Origin: Eutypa lata
Taxonomy: Eukaryota > Ascomycota > Sordariomycetes > Xylariales > Diatrypaceae
Direction: 5' to 3'
DNA: 64,000 bases
Assembly (NCBI GenBank): GCA_022661535.1
Contig: JAKULF010000010.1
Coordinates: 1,984,001-2,048,000, forward strand
A program made the translations under genes and the position numbers. The notes beneath the pieces are model-generated. The model did no database searches. It worked only from the letters and a program-made list of their open reading frames with translations, and was not told the origin of the DNA. Shown one piece after another: positions 35,006 through 46,198 of the stretch. The stretch's first letter is position 1. Each line of letters starts with the position of its first letter.

Positions 35006-36783
35006 CTATTCCAGCCGGCACTCAATGATACTCAAAGCACTACGACACTCCCAGATCTTGACCATCTTGAGACCCGCCCTCCCAAATATCTCTCGATGTT
35101 CATCGGATGTGCGCTCCTTTCCATTCATCAAGACCATCATCGACAGATCCAAGTCGAACCTGTGACGGCCGTGGACTCCGTAGTTCGGCAGCAGAGGCTC
35201 TGGCGCGGGCTCGTCATACGGATCCCCGAGGGTGCTGATGAGGTTGACCCCAGCGACGAGCAGACGCGAGTTGGGACCCATTGCCCCTGCAGTTTGGGAT
35301 AGAATCTTGACGCAGTCCTCGTCGTTCCAATCATGTCTGGTTCAGTTTACTCAAGAGTTAGCTCAGACCAGCCAGCTTAGCACAGGGTAATAGAGTAGGG
35401 AAAGTATGGCTGGATTGAAAATGAGCATACAGCACGTTTCGCATCCAATAAACGTTCGCTTCTTTAACAGGGTTAGGCGTGAAGAAGTCGTGTTCCATGA
35501 ACTGCGCCCGTCCCGACTCGAGGGCGGAGGGGAAGTCTCTTTTCCATATCGACAAGCCCTGCTCGACCATCACGGCTTGATCCTGTATGATGAAGCGCAG
35601 TTGCGGATAGAGGTGTGCTAATTGGAGGGAAAAACTGCCTAGAAAATTGTTGTATTTTTTAGCACGTATTGTTGAAAGCCACAACACATCCACAGATCAG
35701 AACGGGGAAGGGACGGTCCAGAAACTTACCAACACCGCCCCCAACATCAACTACGAGACCATCTCCCAACTCGCCCCACGGGAAATCATACAACGGCGCC
35801 CTACCGCGCGATCTACTATAACTCGCCAATGCCATATTATACATCTCCGTATCACCGCGCGTGACGAGCTTCTCGTCCAAGGTCGCATCTTCCGGTTTAC
35901 TCGAACCATTGGTGTTGCCACGGCCGGCGACATTCATAGCCGCCTGCGAAAGCGGGACTTGCTGGTGCAGGAACTCGAAGTAGCTGAGATCGGTTCTCAT
36001 GGCCGCGTTCCACGCCGCGTCGCGAGGCTCCTGGCTCGGCCCCTTCACAGGATCCTTGAGCGTCTCGGGTAGCGCTAGCGCCGCAGCGAAACCCATGAAG
36101 CTATAGGAAAAACGTTAGAGAGAGACTCTAAGACTTTCAAGTGGCAGAGAGACATTGACGAGGCCGCTCACTTCAGTTTGGTCTGAGCCCGCAGCCACTC
36201 GTCGTCCACCAAGACCTCGGAAATCCTGTTATTCGCGAACCTGCCCGGTGCGACCTCGCGGAAGACGTGATGAGACGTCAGGAGACGCAGTAACCGGACT
36301 CGAATCTTGTTAGCATTTATTTTTACCCCCTACCTACCTACCTACTAACCAACCAGCCAACATATCACACTAAGCAATCCATTATCACAGATATTACTCA
36401 CCAAGTTTGCTCCCATGAATCCCCGTAACCTCCGCCAGCTCCTCAACGGGGACGCCGTCCTCCCCGCCCCGGGACAATAGAGGCGCAATGTCATTATTCA
36501 ACGCGACGTGAAGCGCCCGTGTCCCCAGGTACGCATAGCTGAAATCCATGAGTCTATAATGGGGCTCGGCGACGAGCTCCTCGATGGAGCCGAGCGCTGC
36601 CAGAATGGTTCGCTGCGCGTCGTATGCGGTATGGCTAGGTAGCGGGATGCCGGTCTCCGAGGCCGGAACCGCGTCCGGTGATGGGGCGGTCCATTCTGAG
36701 ATCAGCGTTTCTGAGGCTTCTTGGATGAGCTTCACGACTTGCCGGAGGGCTTCGGCTTGGGATGCTACGTCTTCGTGGGGCAT
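35006..36783 (-). CDS. class I SAM-dependent O-methyltransferase (plant/fungal OMT type)
   Basis: Small-molecule O-methyltransferase of 472 aa, the type that methylates phenolic or polyketide hydroxyls. Five exons: 36783-36402, 36298-36172, 36100-35730, 35638-35431 and 35336-35006, all phases consistent. An N-terminal dimerisation and winged-helix part (with RLLRLLTSHHVFREV rebuilt across intron 1) precedes the SAM site VVDVGGGVGG, formed across intron 3. FIIQD corresponds to the acidic loop. RNVLHDWNDEDCVKIL, formed across intron 4, carries the presumed catalytic base His of HDW. The C-terminal part ends AGLKMVKIWECRSALSIIE. Every key element is intact. No polyketide synthase or NRPS is adjacent, so it may be a lone tailoring gene or act with the P450s elsewhere. 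Confidence 0.92.
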
Positions 36784-37491
36784 TTTGAACTGTAGTTACT
36801 TTGGCGTTTTTGTATAAAGGCTGAAAATAGTACCGTAGAATAAAGTAAGAGGGTGAGATCGCATCGTCAACTGAGGGTCATATAGGATATAGTACGTCCT
36901 TAACACCATGCAAGATAAGCTCATTGATATTTAGCTTTCGTTTCCATTTGCCGAGGTAATGTGGGTAGATTGTCTGGTAGAACTATATGCAATCCAACCT
37001 CGCATAGATGGGTGGAGGTTGGAGAGTCCCCCAACGTACGGAAGAAGTAACGACATAGTGCTAGCCCTTTCTGCCTAATAGCGAATACCATGCCATGAAC
37101 GATTGTGTGGTGCAATGTAACCATCGTCGTTGAGCCATGCAATATTAATTTTGACTATGCTATCTAGGTACTTTGAGGTTGTCAATTGAATTTCAAGCAA
37201 CAGATGAATTGGCAAACTTAATTTCCTTAGGATGTCAGTTGTCTGAATAGATAGGCGACAGGAACAATCGTCAAGAGGAGCGTGTTAATATATTATAGGA
37301 ATGATATATTGCCCCTCTAGGAGCGGCAGCTTCCTCGTTGGTGTGTCGTATGTCAAACACTCCTATTGAAGTACTATATTGTGAAATATTTCTACATTCA
37401 TGTAAACCTACCAACCAGTTGCAAAGTTTCAATCTTCAAGTGAAGAAGCCAGTATATTGATAAAAATGTAAAGAAAAAAAATGTTATCTGA
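36784..37491. other. promoter-side spacer
   Basis: About 700 bp between the OMT start and the CutC stop. One 73-codon minus frame is without support. Confidence 0.5.
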
Positions 37492-38415
37492 TCATCGCAG
37501 CTGCTTCACAATCGCTTCAACTTCAAGTAAATCGACATTCTCAGTTTCGCCGGCAGCAAGGCACGACGAATGCATGAGGACAGGCTGTTTTCGCTCACCC
37601 AGGCGAAGCTGCTTCAGTAGCTCTGGGATGTTCTTGCTCCGTACGCCACCACCAACAATGATCTCGATGTCTTTCTCCGCCGCCGCATCTAGGATAAGAG
37701 CGAGAGTCTCGGCGTTCTGAGCTGCAGAGCCAAGGCCGCCGGATGTGAGTATACCGTTGAATCCGCAAAGTTCCAGATCATCGAGGGCTTTCTCCCATGG
37801 CCGGCGTCCCGTGCCATCACGAACACCTCCATCGTGGCTCACGACCTCGTCAAAGGCGCGGTGGAATACTGTCTTGAAAGGGCGCGCTGCCTCAACAAGG
37901 CGGGTGCATTTCGCGACGTGCACCTCACATGCCAGGCTGGGTTCCCTAGAATGCCTGTTTTCATCTCCCACGTAAGACGTCGGACTAATAGTAACGCTTA
38001 GTCGCTCAGTCAAGACCCCAAACACAAAACCATCGCCCCTAGCTACATTCAGCAATCCAGAAGCCTTGAACTTGACAATATCATCATGCATCTGTTCGAT
38101 CTCTTCATCGGAGTAGATAAAATCACGTCCTTGCAGCGCATTTTCTTGCGACAGCGGCGGCGGTGCGGACCGTACAGCAGCAGCAGCAGACATGTATGGG
38201 GGGGGAGGGCCTCGAGGCCGGATCATAACCCGTAATGGAACGTTGAGACCCGCCACAATGACCCTTTCTAAATCATCGAGCGAGGGTGTCAGCCCGCCAG
38301 CCGGATATGAGCCAGCTGCATTCAGCTCGATGCGTGATGCGCCTGCTTCGACTACGCGGAGGGCGGCGCTAGCTCCGAAGACCGGAACTTCGAGGCCTGT
38401 TGGACTCATTTCCAA
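37492..38415 (-). CDS. cutC: CutC family protein (copper homeostasis CutC-like TIM barrel)
   Basis: Intronless gene of 307 aa. The CutC family adopts a TIM-barrel fold and was named for copper tolerance in bacteria, but its biochemical role remains uncertain. Seen: an opening strand LEVPVFGASAALRVVEAGASRIELNAAGSYPAGGLTPS, PLRVMIRPRGP, FIYSDEEIEQMHDDI, a GDGFVFGVL strand, FKTVFHRAFDE, LCGFNGILTSGG and EIIVGGGVRSKNI, all in family order. A Pro/Ala-rich insert at about residues 69-86 (GPPPPYMSAAAAVRSAPPP) and a second one around 145-160 make it longer than bacterial CutC (~250 aa); such inserts occur in fungal members. Start at 38415 or at Met3. Confidence 0.92.
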   Translation of the reverse strand: MEMSPTGLEVPVFGASAALRVVEAGASRIELNAAGSYPAGGLTPSLDDLERVIVAGLNVPLRVMIRPRGPPPPYMSAAAAVRSAPPPLSQENALQGRDFIYSDEEIEQMHDDIVKFKASGLLNVARGDGFVFGVLTERLSVTISPTSYVGDENRHSREPSLACEVHVAKCTRLVEAARPFKTVFHRAFDEVVSHDGGVRDGTGRRPWEKALDDLELCGFNGILTSGGLGSAAQNAETLALILDAAAEKDIEIIVGGGVRSKNIPELLKQLRLGERKQPVLMHSSCLAAGETENVDLLEVEAIVKQLR

Positions 38416-38965
38416 CCAGCCGTGTCTTTACTGTTTTAGGTATCAGGGTTAAGTAAGTAGGTTTGCAGTCATCTTAAACGAGCAAATAGAAAGATGGGAT
38501 GACCAAGTTCAATCAACTAACTAATAAAGAAGTGTGACTTGGAGTAGATACATACTGTGCGGGACAGACACTTTTTTCAATGCTACGTTTTGCGAACGTT
38601 TTAATTATGCATATAGCGTGGAATATGCATTTAGGGCAGTAATCGCCGATAGTTGCTAAAAACAGAGATCACGACCAAGATCGTCGAATCAGAATTACAA
38701 ACTCAATCGCTATTTCATACATAAGAAGTATAGGTAAGTACATATCTATGTAGACTGCGCTGTGGCTTTTGGAAACATAGAAGTCTCGACTTCAGACGCC
38801 CCTCTACCTCGTTCTATTTCGATATCGATCCCATCGAGGAGAGACAATAGATGACAGGAGCCTGATAGGCCACTAAGCTAGAAATAACACCATCGTCATT
38901 CCCCTCGAAGTTTGGAGCTCCGCAAGACCACCCTCATCCCAACATGCCCGCAATACAGGATCTGC
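38416..38965. other. spacer, no gene seen
   Basis: About 550 bp between the CutC promoter side and the 3' end of the Myb-like gene. Nothing recognised. Confidence 0.5.
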
Positions 38966-40072
38966 CTAGTAGGTACCTGCAGGTACATTTCCTTGGAACC
39001 ACCACGGGACCATCAACTGTTCTTCGTCATCAACATCAACATCAACACCATTACCGTGCTTTCCCCCCTGCTGTTGTTCCCTCTCCTCACCTTCGTCCCT
39101 CATAATACTATCAAGTCCAGAGTCCCTCTCCATGGGGTCTCCATCTTCCGCATTTCCAGAGAAGAGCGAATGCAGATCTGTCAGGGAACCGTCGTCCGAA
39201 CCGCTGATACCTGGGCTATTGTTGGCAACGATGGGGGTGTTCATGTAACAAAAGGAACCGTCTATGGCAGTGGACTGCCCTACATGGCCAGGTATATTAT
39301 AGGTTGGGATCTTGACCGTCTCGCGCCAGTCCATGATTGAATGTCGGAGTGTATGTGGCATCGGTTGTCGAACTGGATCGTAGAGTGGCCCTTGGATGAT
39401 TGGCTGTTGGTCATGGGATGACTGGATCGCTGTAGGCAGTCGTAGGCCTCCCTGGGTAGGTCGTTCTCGAGGTCGACTGATGGGCGACTCCTTCACAATT
39501 CTTCCACTGCTCATCTCGATACGAGGCTGGCCACGGCTACTACGAGCCACCCTACCCCTGGATCTCTTACTCAGATCAGGACCTGCCGACTCCTGTCAGC
39601 GATCATCAAATTCGTTGAGAAGAAGACAAGGTGTCAATATGGGAGAGAAAAGGCTGATATATAACTTACCTTTGCGTTGCAGGTACTCCATGACGTAAAT
39701 GATGGCGTTGGGTGACTTTCGCCCGGTCTCGACGTTTTGGAAGAAATGCTCAACTGCAGCGTATTTTGTTAGTTGTTAGATAACTGTCCAGATTGGCGCG
39801 GCGGTAGTCTCCTTTTTTCTTCCCAGTTTGTACTTGTGAAAATTTTGACTTCAATTATTATACACCCCTAAAAGACAGATTGACTTACACAACATAGTGG
39901 GTGTGTAATCACGACGAGCCTGTGACCCCATAGAGCGCTGCATTTCTCGAGCGAGAAGATCCCATGACTTCTCGGGCTTGGCAAGATCCGTGCCAACTCG
40001 CTTCGCAGAGGAGGCGACGACGACCCGCCAGAAGTACTCTTCTTCTTTCTCGGACCAAGTCTTGCCACCCAT
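38966..40072 (-). CDS. Myb/SANT-like DNA-binding domain protein
   Basis: 294-aa protein, probably nuclear. Exons 40072-39889, 39753-39670 and 39582-38966, each boundary in phase 1. The N-terminal ~90 residues form a helical domain beginning MGGKTWSEKEEEYFWRVVVA, with conserved Trp/Phe positions (WSEKEE, SWDLLA), REMQRSMG and TMLFEHFFQNVETG, then SPNAIIYVMEYLQRK. This is the Myb/trihelix-like module common in short fungal regulators. The remainder is polar and low in complexity: Arg/Ser-rich (SKRSRGRVARSSRG), Pro-rich, then an acidic VDVDVDDEE patch and a WWFQGN end. No zinc finger or activation domain assigned. Role as a regulator is inferred from the fold only. Confidence 0.8.
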
Positions 40073-41818
40073 CGTTTGTTATTCTCTTGTGGTTTGTTAT
40101 CAATACAATAAGGGTTGGTAGAAGGTGGGTAGTAAGTATTGCTTGCTTTTTCTTTTTGGGTATGAAAACTCGGTGAAAGGATCGAGGAAAAAAAGCAGAC
40201 GGGCCAGGGAGGGTTTAAATAATCAGAATTGGGAAGGAAGATAAACAGAGGAACGCTAGGCGTGACTGGGGGCCTCAAGGGTTCGAGTAGTTAATTATGA
40301 GTGAATGCAAGCATAAACATTGTCACTATTGGTGGTAACTCCTGTTTGTCGACTTCGGATGAGTTAGCGGCCATTGGATAGGTAGGAGAGATCAGACGAA
40401 CTTGAAGTGGACCAGTCTCCAGAGCACTTGCAAATTAAGTGAATCTGCTTTAGGATATTAAATCCATGGCCTCACGTCCTTCAAACCTCTATTTAATGAC
40501 AAACATGATGTATATCTCCTATGATACACATTGACTTGTCACAATGACAATTCTAGTTAACTTTAGGAGAGGAGCACGGAACCGGCCGCCTCCACCTCCT
40601 ATTCTCGTATCTATTGAGCATGTTTCAAAGGAGGTCATCAACTGCACGGCCAAGAACCGAGTTTAGCAAGCCTATATTGCGTAACCTTAATCTCCGTGTT
40701 CGCTGGAACAAATTGGACTCTAGGTGAAGCTCCATCGCCATTGCAGGCTAGCTACACTGAACCATATAATTGTTATGTGATGCTTGATTCAACAGAGAAT
40801 TCGTAATGTAAATTGGCCAGCCTGGACGTTCCCCACGTGTAGGACTGTGTGCCACGTGAAAATTTGCTGCGGAAGAATGCAACTTTCAGCTCAAACATTA
40901 CTAACGTTCACTCATAGGGGATAGTGTAATTTTTGTGTATATGATGTGGAAACAGAGCAAACATGTACCGTCCGACACTCGTCAGAATACGGTAAGTATT
41001 TACTTAGTAGTTAATGATGTGGCAATATGCGCTTGCTTTCATTCTTCCAACCCCGGGGGTCTGCCTCCTGGTCTATGTACTATTGGGAGTCGACAAATAA
41101 GAGAACACCAAGGTATGCACATGGTGTAGAAATGGGGAATAGAAACTGTTGTGTCTCCCGCGGGTCAGCCATTTTATTGTTAAGCTGATTCGAGCAGTTA
41201 CTGTTCGAATGTGTATGGGCAAGAGGGGGGGGGTTGTGTTCGTAACTGCTGAAACAACAGGTTATTCGATTTCACGCCATTGCAATTGCTAGTTCGATCC
41301 CCTTGTCACTGATCTAGGAAGTCGCGGAGTTAAGGACAAAGTAATTATCTGTTGCGGATTGAAATAACAACTACGACGAGTTCAGAACTAGTTTTCCTTG
41401 TTAAGTCGTGCAATCTCGGAGACGAAGTGAATCCTCATGTAAATATAGACTACCTAATTATGACTTGGGTGCGAAGCGATACTTTCATCATGCATCATGA
41501 TAACAACATACGGTTACTGCTGGCAGTCAAAATACGGTTCATTCACCCAGTTGCGTACGATCGTAAACGTCCTGTAATCCCTCTATAGGGACATATTATT
41601 GAGTGGATTTCTTGGCTTGAGATAATGTATATCATGAAAAGGGCATAGTCTCTATCATGAGCAGTACAATAATTAAGTCAACAAAGTAACGATATTTCTT
41701 CCTAGCCACATGATCGTTCTCTGTCTAACAAACTAGGAGATGGGACCGAAGTGGCCATCTAAGTCCACGGAGACGTGAGTTCCGAAACGAGTAATGGGTA
41801 ACAGAAGAGCGAGTAAAA
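40073..41818. other. intergenic, no gene seen
   Basis: 1.7 kb. It carries the promoter of the Myb-like gene at its left end and a G-rich homopolymer (41226-41234). Frames up to 136 codons upstream of the Myb start are Pro-rich translations of the leader and not supported. Confidence 0.45.
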
Positions 41819-42633
41819 CTACTCGAACTGACTTCGAGGCTCAGGAGCTCGAAAGCCACGAGCCGTGAGGAAGGGACCGAACCGTTGTTCAATCCTCGAG
41901 AACTAGTGATAGAAGAGATTAGCGAAATATCAAGAGAGACAAAAATTAAACGAGGAAACATACTATGTTCTTCTGGTTCAGGGGCTTGACGCCGTCTTTC
42001 ACCCATATACCCCAGCTCCCCATCAGGTTAGCCAGCATCATATCGGTGGCCAGGCGATCTCCAATGATAGCGAGTTGGCTTGGATCCGTCACACCAGTTT
42101 CCGGGTGGTCGTTGAAGTAAGCCATGATCTCGTCCCTGCAACCAGGTTTCTTGACATGATGGGAAAGGACTAGGGCTCCTGTTGCTGATTCTAACCAAGT
42201 CTTCAGCTGACTATCGCGGTCATAGGTAGTAGCCCCTGCTGTGTTCGACACGACCAGTAGCTTATGGCCAGGATATTCTTTCTGGAGCTGTCGAAACCGC
42301 TCCTGTTGGCTTGGTCAGTATCATGTTAGGTTATTCGACATAATCAATAAACGAAAGGGGTTGTATCGTTTGATATCATAGAAGCCGGTGGCCCTGATTC
42401 TACACACTTACCAAATACGGCGGATGAATCTCATTAGTCTCGGGATAGGCGAAGCAATCATCTTTATCTAGTATTACGGCCTTTATAATAGGCTTTTTAG
42501 ACGATCGTTCAAATGCCTTCTCAAGGGGACTTGGTAGGTCATTGAATGTCGACACAGTTGCGTGGGGCAGACATAATGAAGGCTTTGCAATCAGTCTAAA
42601 GACGTTGAAGAAACCTGAGAGATTGAGATTCAT
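41819..42633 (-). CDS. GEP4: mitochondrial phosphatidylglycerophosphatase (HAD family)
   Basis: Predicted to dephosphorylate phosphatidylglycerophosphate to phosphatidylglycerol, the step before cardiolipin synthesis in the mitochondrial inner membrane. 214 aa from exons 42633-42412, 42302-41964 and 41902-41819, all phase 0. HAD motifs in order: AVILDKDDCF (nucleophile Asp in DKDD), LLVVSNTAGA (motif II Ser), HHVKKPGC (motif III Lys) and AIIGDRLATDMMLAN (motif IV). The N-terminus MNLNLSGFFNVFRL and the phrases LCLPHATV, GSWGIWVKDGV and FSRIEQR agree with fungal Gep4. Size is as expected. Divergent from ORC2 with 453 bp between the start codons. Confidence 0.95.
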
Positions 42634-43086
42634 CGTAACGTAAAACTGGAGCGAAAGCCCCTAAGGATTAGGCAGGGTCAGATCTTAGAATGGTTCCTCA
42701 CATATTAGAGGTATGATCAAAGAGCTGTGTTCATGATATTGGCGATCTCGTCGAGATAGAGCGTAATGAAGCATACAAACATGTAGTTACATGGTGGCAT
42801 GTCGCTAATTTTTAGGCGGCTAGCGACTGATTCAGATTCTCGGTTACTGCTTCCGCGGGTAGAAGTGGGAACCTTCCAGCTTTCTAACTTAGCCCCACCT
42901 TCAACTACCCCGACCCCTGACGCTAACTAAGTCAATCCTCAACTTTTACGCAACGCGACGCGACTTTTACAATGGAGCAACGAGGACTACTTAAGTCACC
43001 ACTTCACACTTACCAAACTCCAAATTGGTTACCCGAAGAACGATGATGCAGCTGATCTTCTAAATCTTATACTTTGGGGGCTTACA
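42634..43086. promoter_or_regulatory. bidirectional promoter GEP4 / ORC2
   Basis: 453 bp between divergent start codons, so both promoters are here. No obvious TATA; includes several GCG/CGCG-rich motifs around 42950-42970. Confidence 0.5.
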
Positions 43087-44931
43087 ATGGTGCGAACCAA
43101 AAAGGTGCAGCCAGGAGCTGCAGACAAGACTGCCACTCGTGGTCCCGGCAGGAAGCGAGATCGAGAAGAAAATGAAGAAACCATCCAAGGGTCTCCGCCT
43201 AAGAGACGGAGCACTCGTGCTAAGACGAAAGGTCGGACTACGAATGGTGTGTCCAAAAGTCATCAATCCGATTACGATTTCCCTTCAGACGAGGACAACG
43301 AAGCAGATAAAGTAGAGAAGGACGAGGCGATCAAGAGAACACCTGGCAAGAGGAACAAGGTTCTTGATGCTGTAGTAGTATCAGACGCCAATAGCGAGGT
43401 ATCAACCCCTGGAAGCCGAAAAGGAAAGGGGAAGAATGTCGAGACCCCAACGAAGACAACCCCGTCTAGGTCCCGGGGTACACCCTTGGGAGCGACACCA
43501 CGATGGCGGCGGAACGACCGATCAGCGAGGAAGAAGAGCGCGCGTGCGTTGATCGAGAAAGTTGTAGCTGGAGACGCGAGCGATGAGGAGGATGAAGACC
43601 AGGACATAGCGAGGGAGATCTACGAGTCAAGCCAAGACGAGGCGGATGATTCAGAAGCTGAAGAGGAGGGTGGTGAATTAGAGGAGCAGATCGAAGCTGG
43701 AACTCCATCCAAAACGCCTAGGGGACGGCGGAAAAATGGCGCGACGAAAAAAAGAAAGAAATCGCCTACACCACCCCGGGACCTACCGCCGCACGAGCAA
43801 TACTTCGCCCAGAACCGGCCGGGGGGCGCTAAGACATCGAACAATACGTTATCGTCGCTGCAGCTACTAACACACGATGAATACTTCTCGATACTGCACG
43901 ACTACAAGAACCCACACGCGGAAGACATCGAATTCCTCCAATCGATACACCTCGAATCCTTTCCACAGTGGGCATTCGAGCTCTCGCAAGGCTTCAGCGT
44001 CTGCCTCTACGGGTACGGCTCGAAGCGCGCGCTCCTCGGCAAATTCGCGCAGCACATCTACAACAACACGACACAGGACCACACCAGGCACAAGATCGTG
44101 ATCGGCAACGGGTACGTGCGGGCGACGAACCCGCTCCGCGAGATCCTCGGCGCCGTGGCGAGCGCCGTGGACCGCTCGCACAAGCTTCCGGGGGCGGGCA
44201 GCCCGGCCGCCATGCTCGACAGCCTGAAGGCGCTCCTCGCCTCGCCGCCGCACGCTGCTACGCACATCACGCTGGTCCTGAACTCGATGGACGCGGCGCC
44301 CCTGCGCAAGACTGGCACGCAGCCGATCCTGGCCCAGCTAGCGGCGCACCCGCGCGTGCGCCTGATCGGTTCGGCCGACACGCCCGACTTCGCGCTGCTC
44401 TGGGACGCGGCCCTGCGCGCGTCGTTCAACTTCGCCTTCCACGACTGCACGACGTTCGCGCCGTTCGGCGCCGCCGAGGTCGACGTTGTGGATGACGTGC
44501 ACGAGCTGCTGGGGCGGAAGGCGAGGCGCGTCGGCGGCAAGGAGGGCGTCACCTACGTCTTGCGCAGCTTGCCCGAGAACGCCAAGAATCTGTTCCGCTT
44601 GCTCGTCGGCGAGGTGCTGGTCGCGGTGGCGGATGACGATGATGGCGGTGGGGAGAATCCCGGTATAGAGTATCGGATATTGTATAATAAGGCCGTCGAG
44701 GAGTTCATCTGTAGTTCGGAGATGGCTTTCCGGACGCTGCTGAAAGAGTAAGTCCTACGTAGTTCCCTTCTACTGCCCTTGTCTGTCACTCAAAAAAAAC
44801 TAACGCATTATCGCAGATTTCACGACCACCAGATGATCACAAGTCGCAAGGATGTCCTTGGTACCGAGCTACTAAGTGTGCCCTTCCGCAAGGAGGAGCT
44901 TGAAGCAATCCTAGAAGAACTGATGTCATGA
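43087..44931 (+). CDS. ORC2: origin recognition complex subunit 2
   Basis: Subunit of the six-protein complex that binds replication origins and loads the MCM helicase. 591 aa from exons 43087-44747 and 44817-44931. The first ~230 residues are charged and disordered with basic clusters (PGRKRDREENEE, RRKNGATKKRKKSP) and acidic stretches (DEEDEDQD, EAEEEGGELEE). The ORC2 AAA-like core starts near residue 245: LLTHDEYFSILHDYKNPH, FPQWAFELSQGFSVCLYGYGSKR (degenerate Walker A region), IVIGNGY, LVLNSMDAAPLR and RLIGSADTPDFALLWD, then the winged-helix end completed by exon 2 (FHDHQMITSRKDVLGTELLSVPF). The 3' half is very GC-rich, which produces long shadow frames. Essential single-copy gene and a good anchor for orthology. 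Confidence 0.97.
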
Positions 44932-45054
44932 TTTCAAACACCGCATCCATCTATACATAGCCAATACAATGCAGATATAATAGTACATAATAACGCAGGA
45001 AATCTTTTTCTTCAATGCAGCTATGCTAATCGAAGGCCCCAACTCCAAAAACAA

Positions 45055-46198
45055 TCACGTCGAATTCATTGCTTGTCCTTCCTCTTTTGCCGCCTTCTCC
45101 GCTCTCGCATTCTTCTGGTCTGCCTCCTCGAGCTTGTGCTTGCTAACCACGCTCTCTACCTGCTTCAAATCACCAACATCGTCTACTAACTCGCTTTTAC
45201 CGTCTAGCTTGGACCACTTGGGCTTGCCGTCCGGTATGTCCACCACGCGCTGCGAGTAGAAAATGTGACACCTAAATTCCTACATTAGTCCTATCCATCA
45301 CCATCCTCCACCACCACCAACACCACCATCATTATCATCATCATTGGAGGGAAATGGAGAAATAATAGTTCGGGAAGAGAGAAACAAGAAAAAACATACT
45401 GCGGATCAAACGCCTTCTTATGCTCCGGACTACCGAAGTCGATGATACCAGGAAACATCAAGATCATATTCCGACCCTCATCCATGATCGGTGTATGGCA
45501 GTAGGCGCAACTGACCTTGCACGGCAGCTTATGATGCGTCTTCTTGTCGCCCGAGTTGTAGAACGCCAGGCCCTCGGCGCCCTTCTCGAAGTGCAGGTCT
45601 TCCTTCTGGAAGATGGCTGCCCATTGGAATGGCGCCCCTGATTAGCCGGCAACGGCAGAAGGAATCTAGTTAGCTTTCTTTTCCTTGGCAGGAGGTGTGA
45701 TATAGCTTAGACTCCCACCACTCCACCTGTGCGGTCTCTCTTATCTTCTCCAAAGTCTGTAAGGTACTCACCGTGGAGCGACTGGCAGTCAATGCAGTGG
45801 CAGTACTTAGATGCGAGCGGCTTGTCCCGGCTCAGCCAGTACTTGACGCGGGCACAATGGCAGGTCGCTGTCCATTTCTTCTCGAACTCCTCGTTCGCCC
45901 CCGCCGTGCGGTAGGGCGGCTTGCTCTTCCACTCTTCGTTATCTTCCGTCATTTCTTCCTCACTGGGGCTCCTCTGTATTAGATGTTGGTGTGAGGTCGT
46001 GGTGAATAATGTTGCTGCTGTTCCTGTGGCGGGTCCTTGCGATATGTGAAGTTGTGGCCGGTGTGGAAGTAGTAGAGGTCGTGAGGTCGCACGTGGATTG
46101 ATGACAGCTCCGGGTACCCGGTAACGCGGGCAATGACGTCGGAGACTTCTCTGTAGGGACGGCGGTGCTTTGATTATGCAAGAGACGGGGTTTAGCAT
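45055..46198 (-). CDS. GFA/CENP-V domain protein, possible mitochondrial presequence
   Basis: Family of zinc proteins named after glutathione-dependent formaldehyde-activating enzyme; fungal members are mostly uncharacterised. 293 aa from exons 46198-45772, 45637-45400 and 45271-45055. Zinc ligands: TCHCARVKY (CxC), YCHCIDCQ (CHCxxC) across which the substrate loop is built, and SCAYCHTP. GAPFQWAAIF and GLAFYNSGDKKTHHK match the family core, and a FYSQRVVDIPDG segment follows. The C-terminus is Lys/Glu/Ala-rich and may be a short coiled coil. The upstream start (46198) adds 82 residues rich in Arg and Pro without acidic residues up front, which could be a mitochondrial presequence. Starting at Met83 (45952) would give the cytosolic core alone. 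Unresolved by sequence. Confidence 0.88.
45300..45345. repeat. CCA/CAT-type simple sequence within intron
   Basis: Imperfect trinucleotide run of CCACCA changing to CATCAT, located in the second intron of the GFA-domain gene. Confidence 0.6.

Noticed and set aside
38912..39340. 142-codon plus frame opposite the Myb-like gene
   Set aside because: The spliced minus-strand gene has a clear N-terminal domain and in-phase introns; this is its antisense.
41226..41310. Candidate tRNA-like GTTCGATCCCC stretch near 41291
   Set aside because: No matching acceptor stem or anticodon arm could be folded around it.
43867..44552. Several long frames within ORC2 in other frames and on the minus strand
   Set aside because: Shadows of the GC-rich ORC2 coding sequence; the ORC2 frame is certain.
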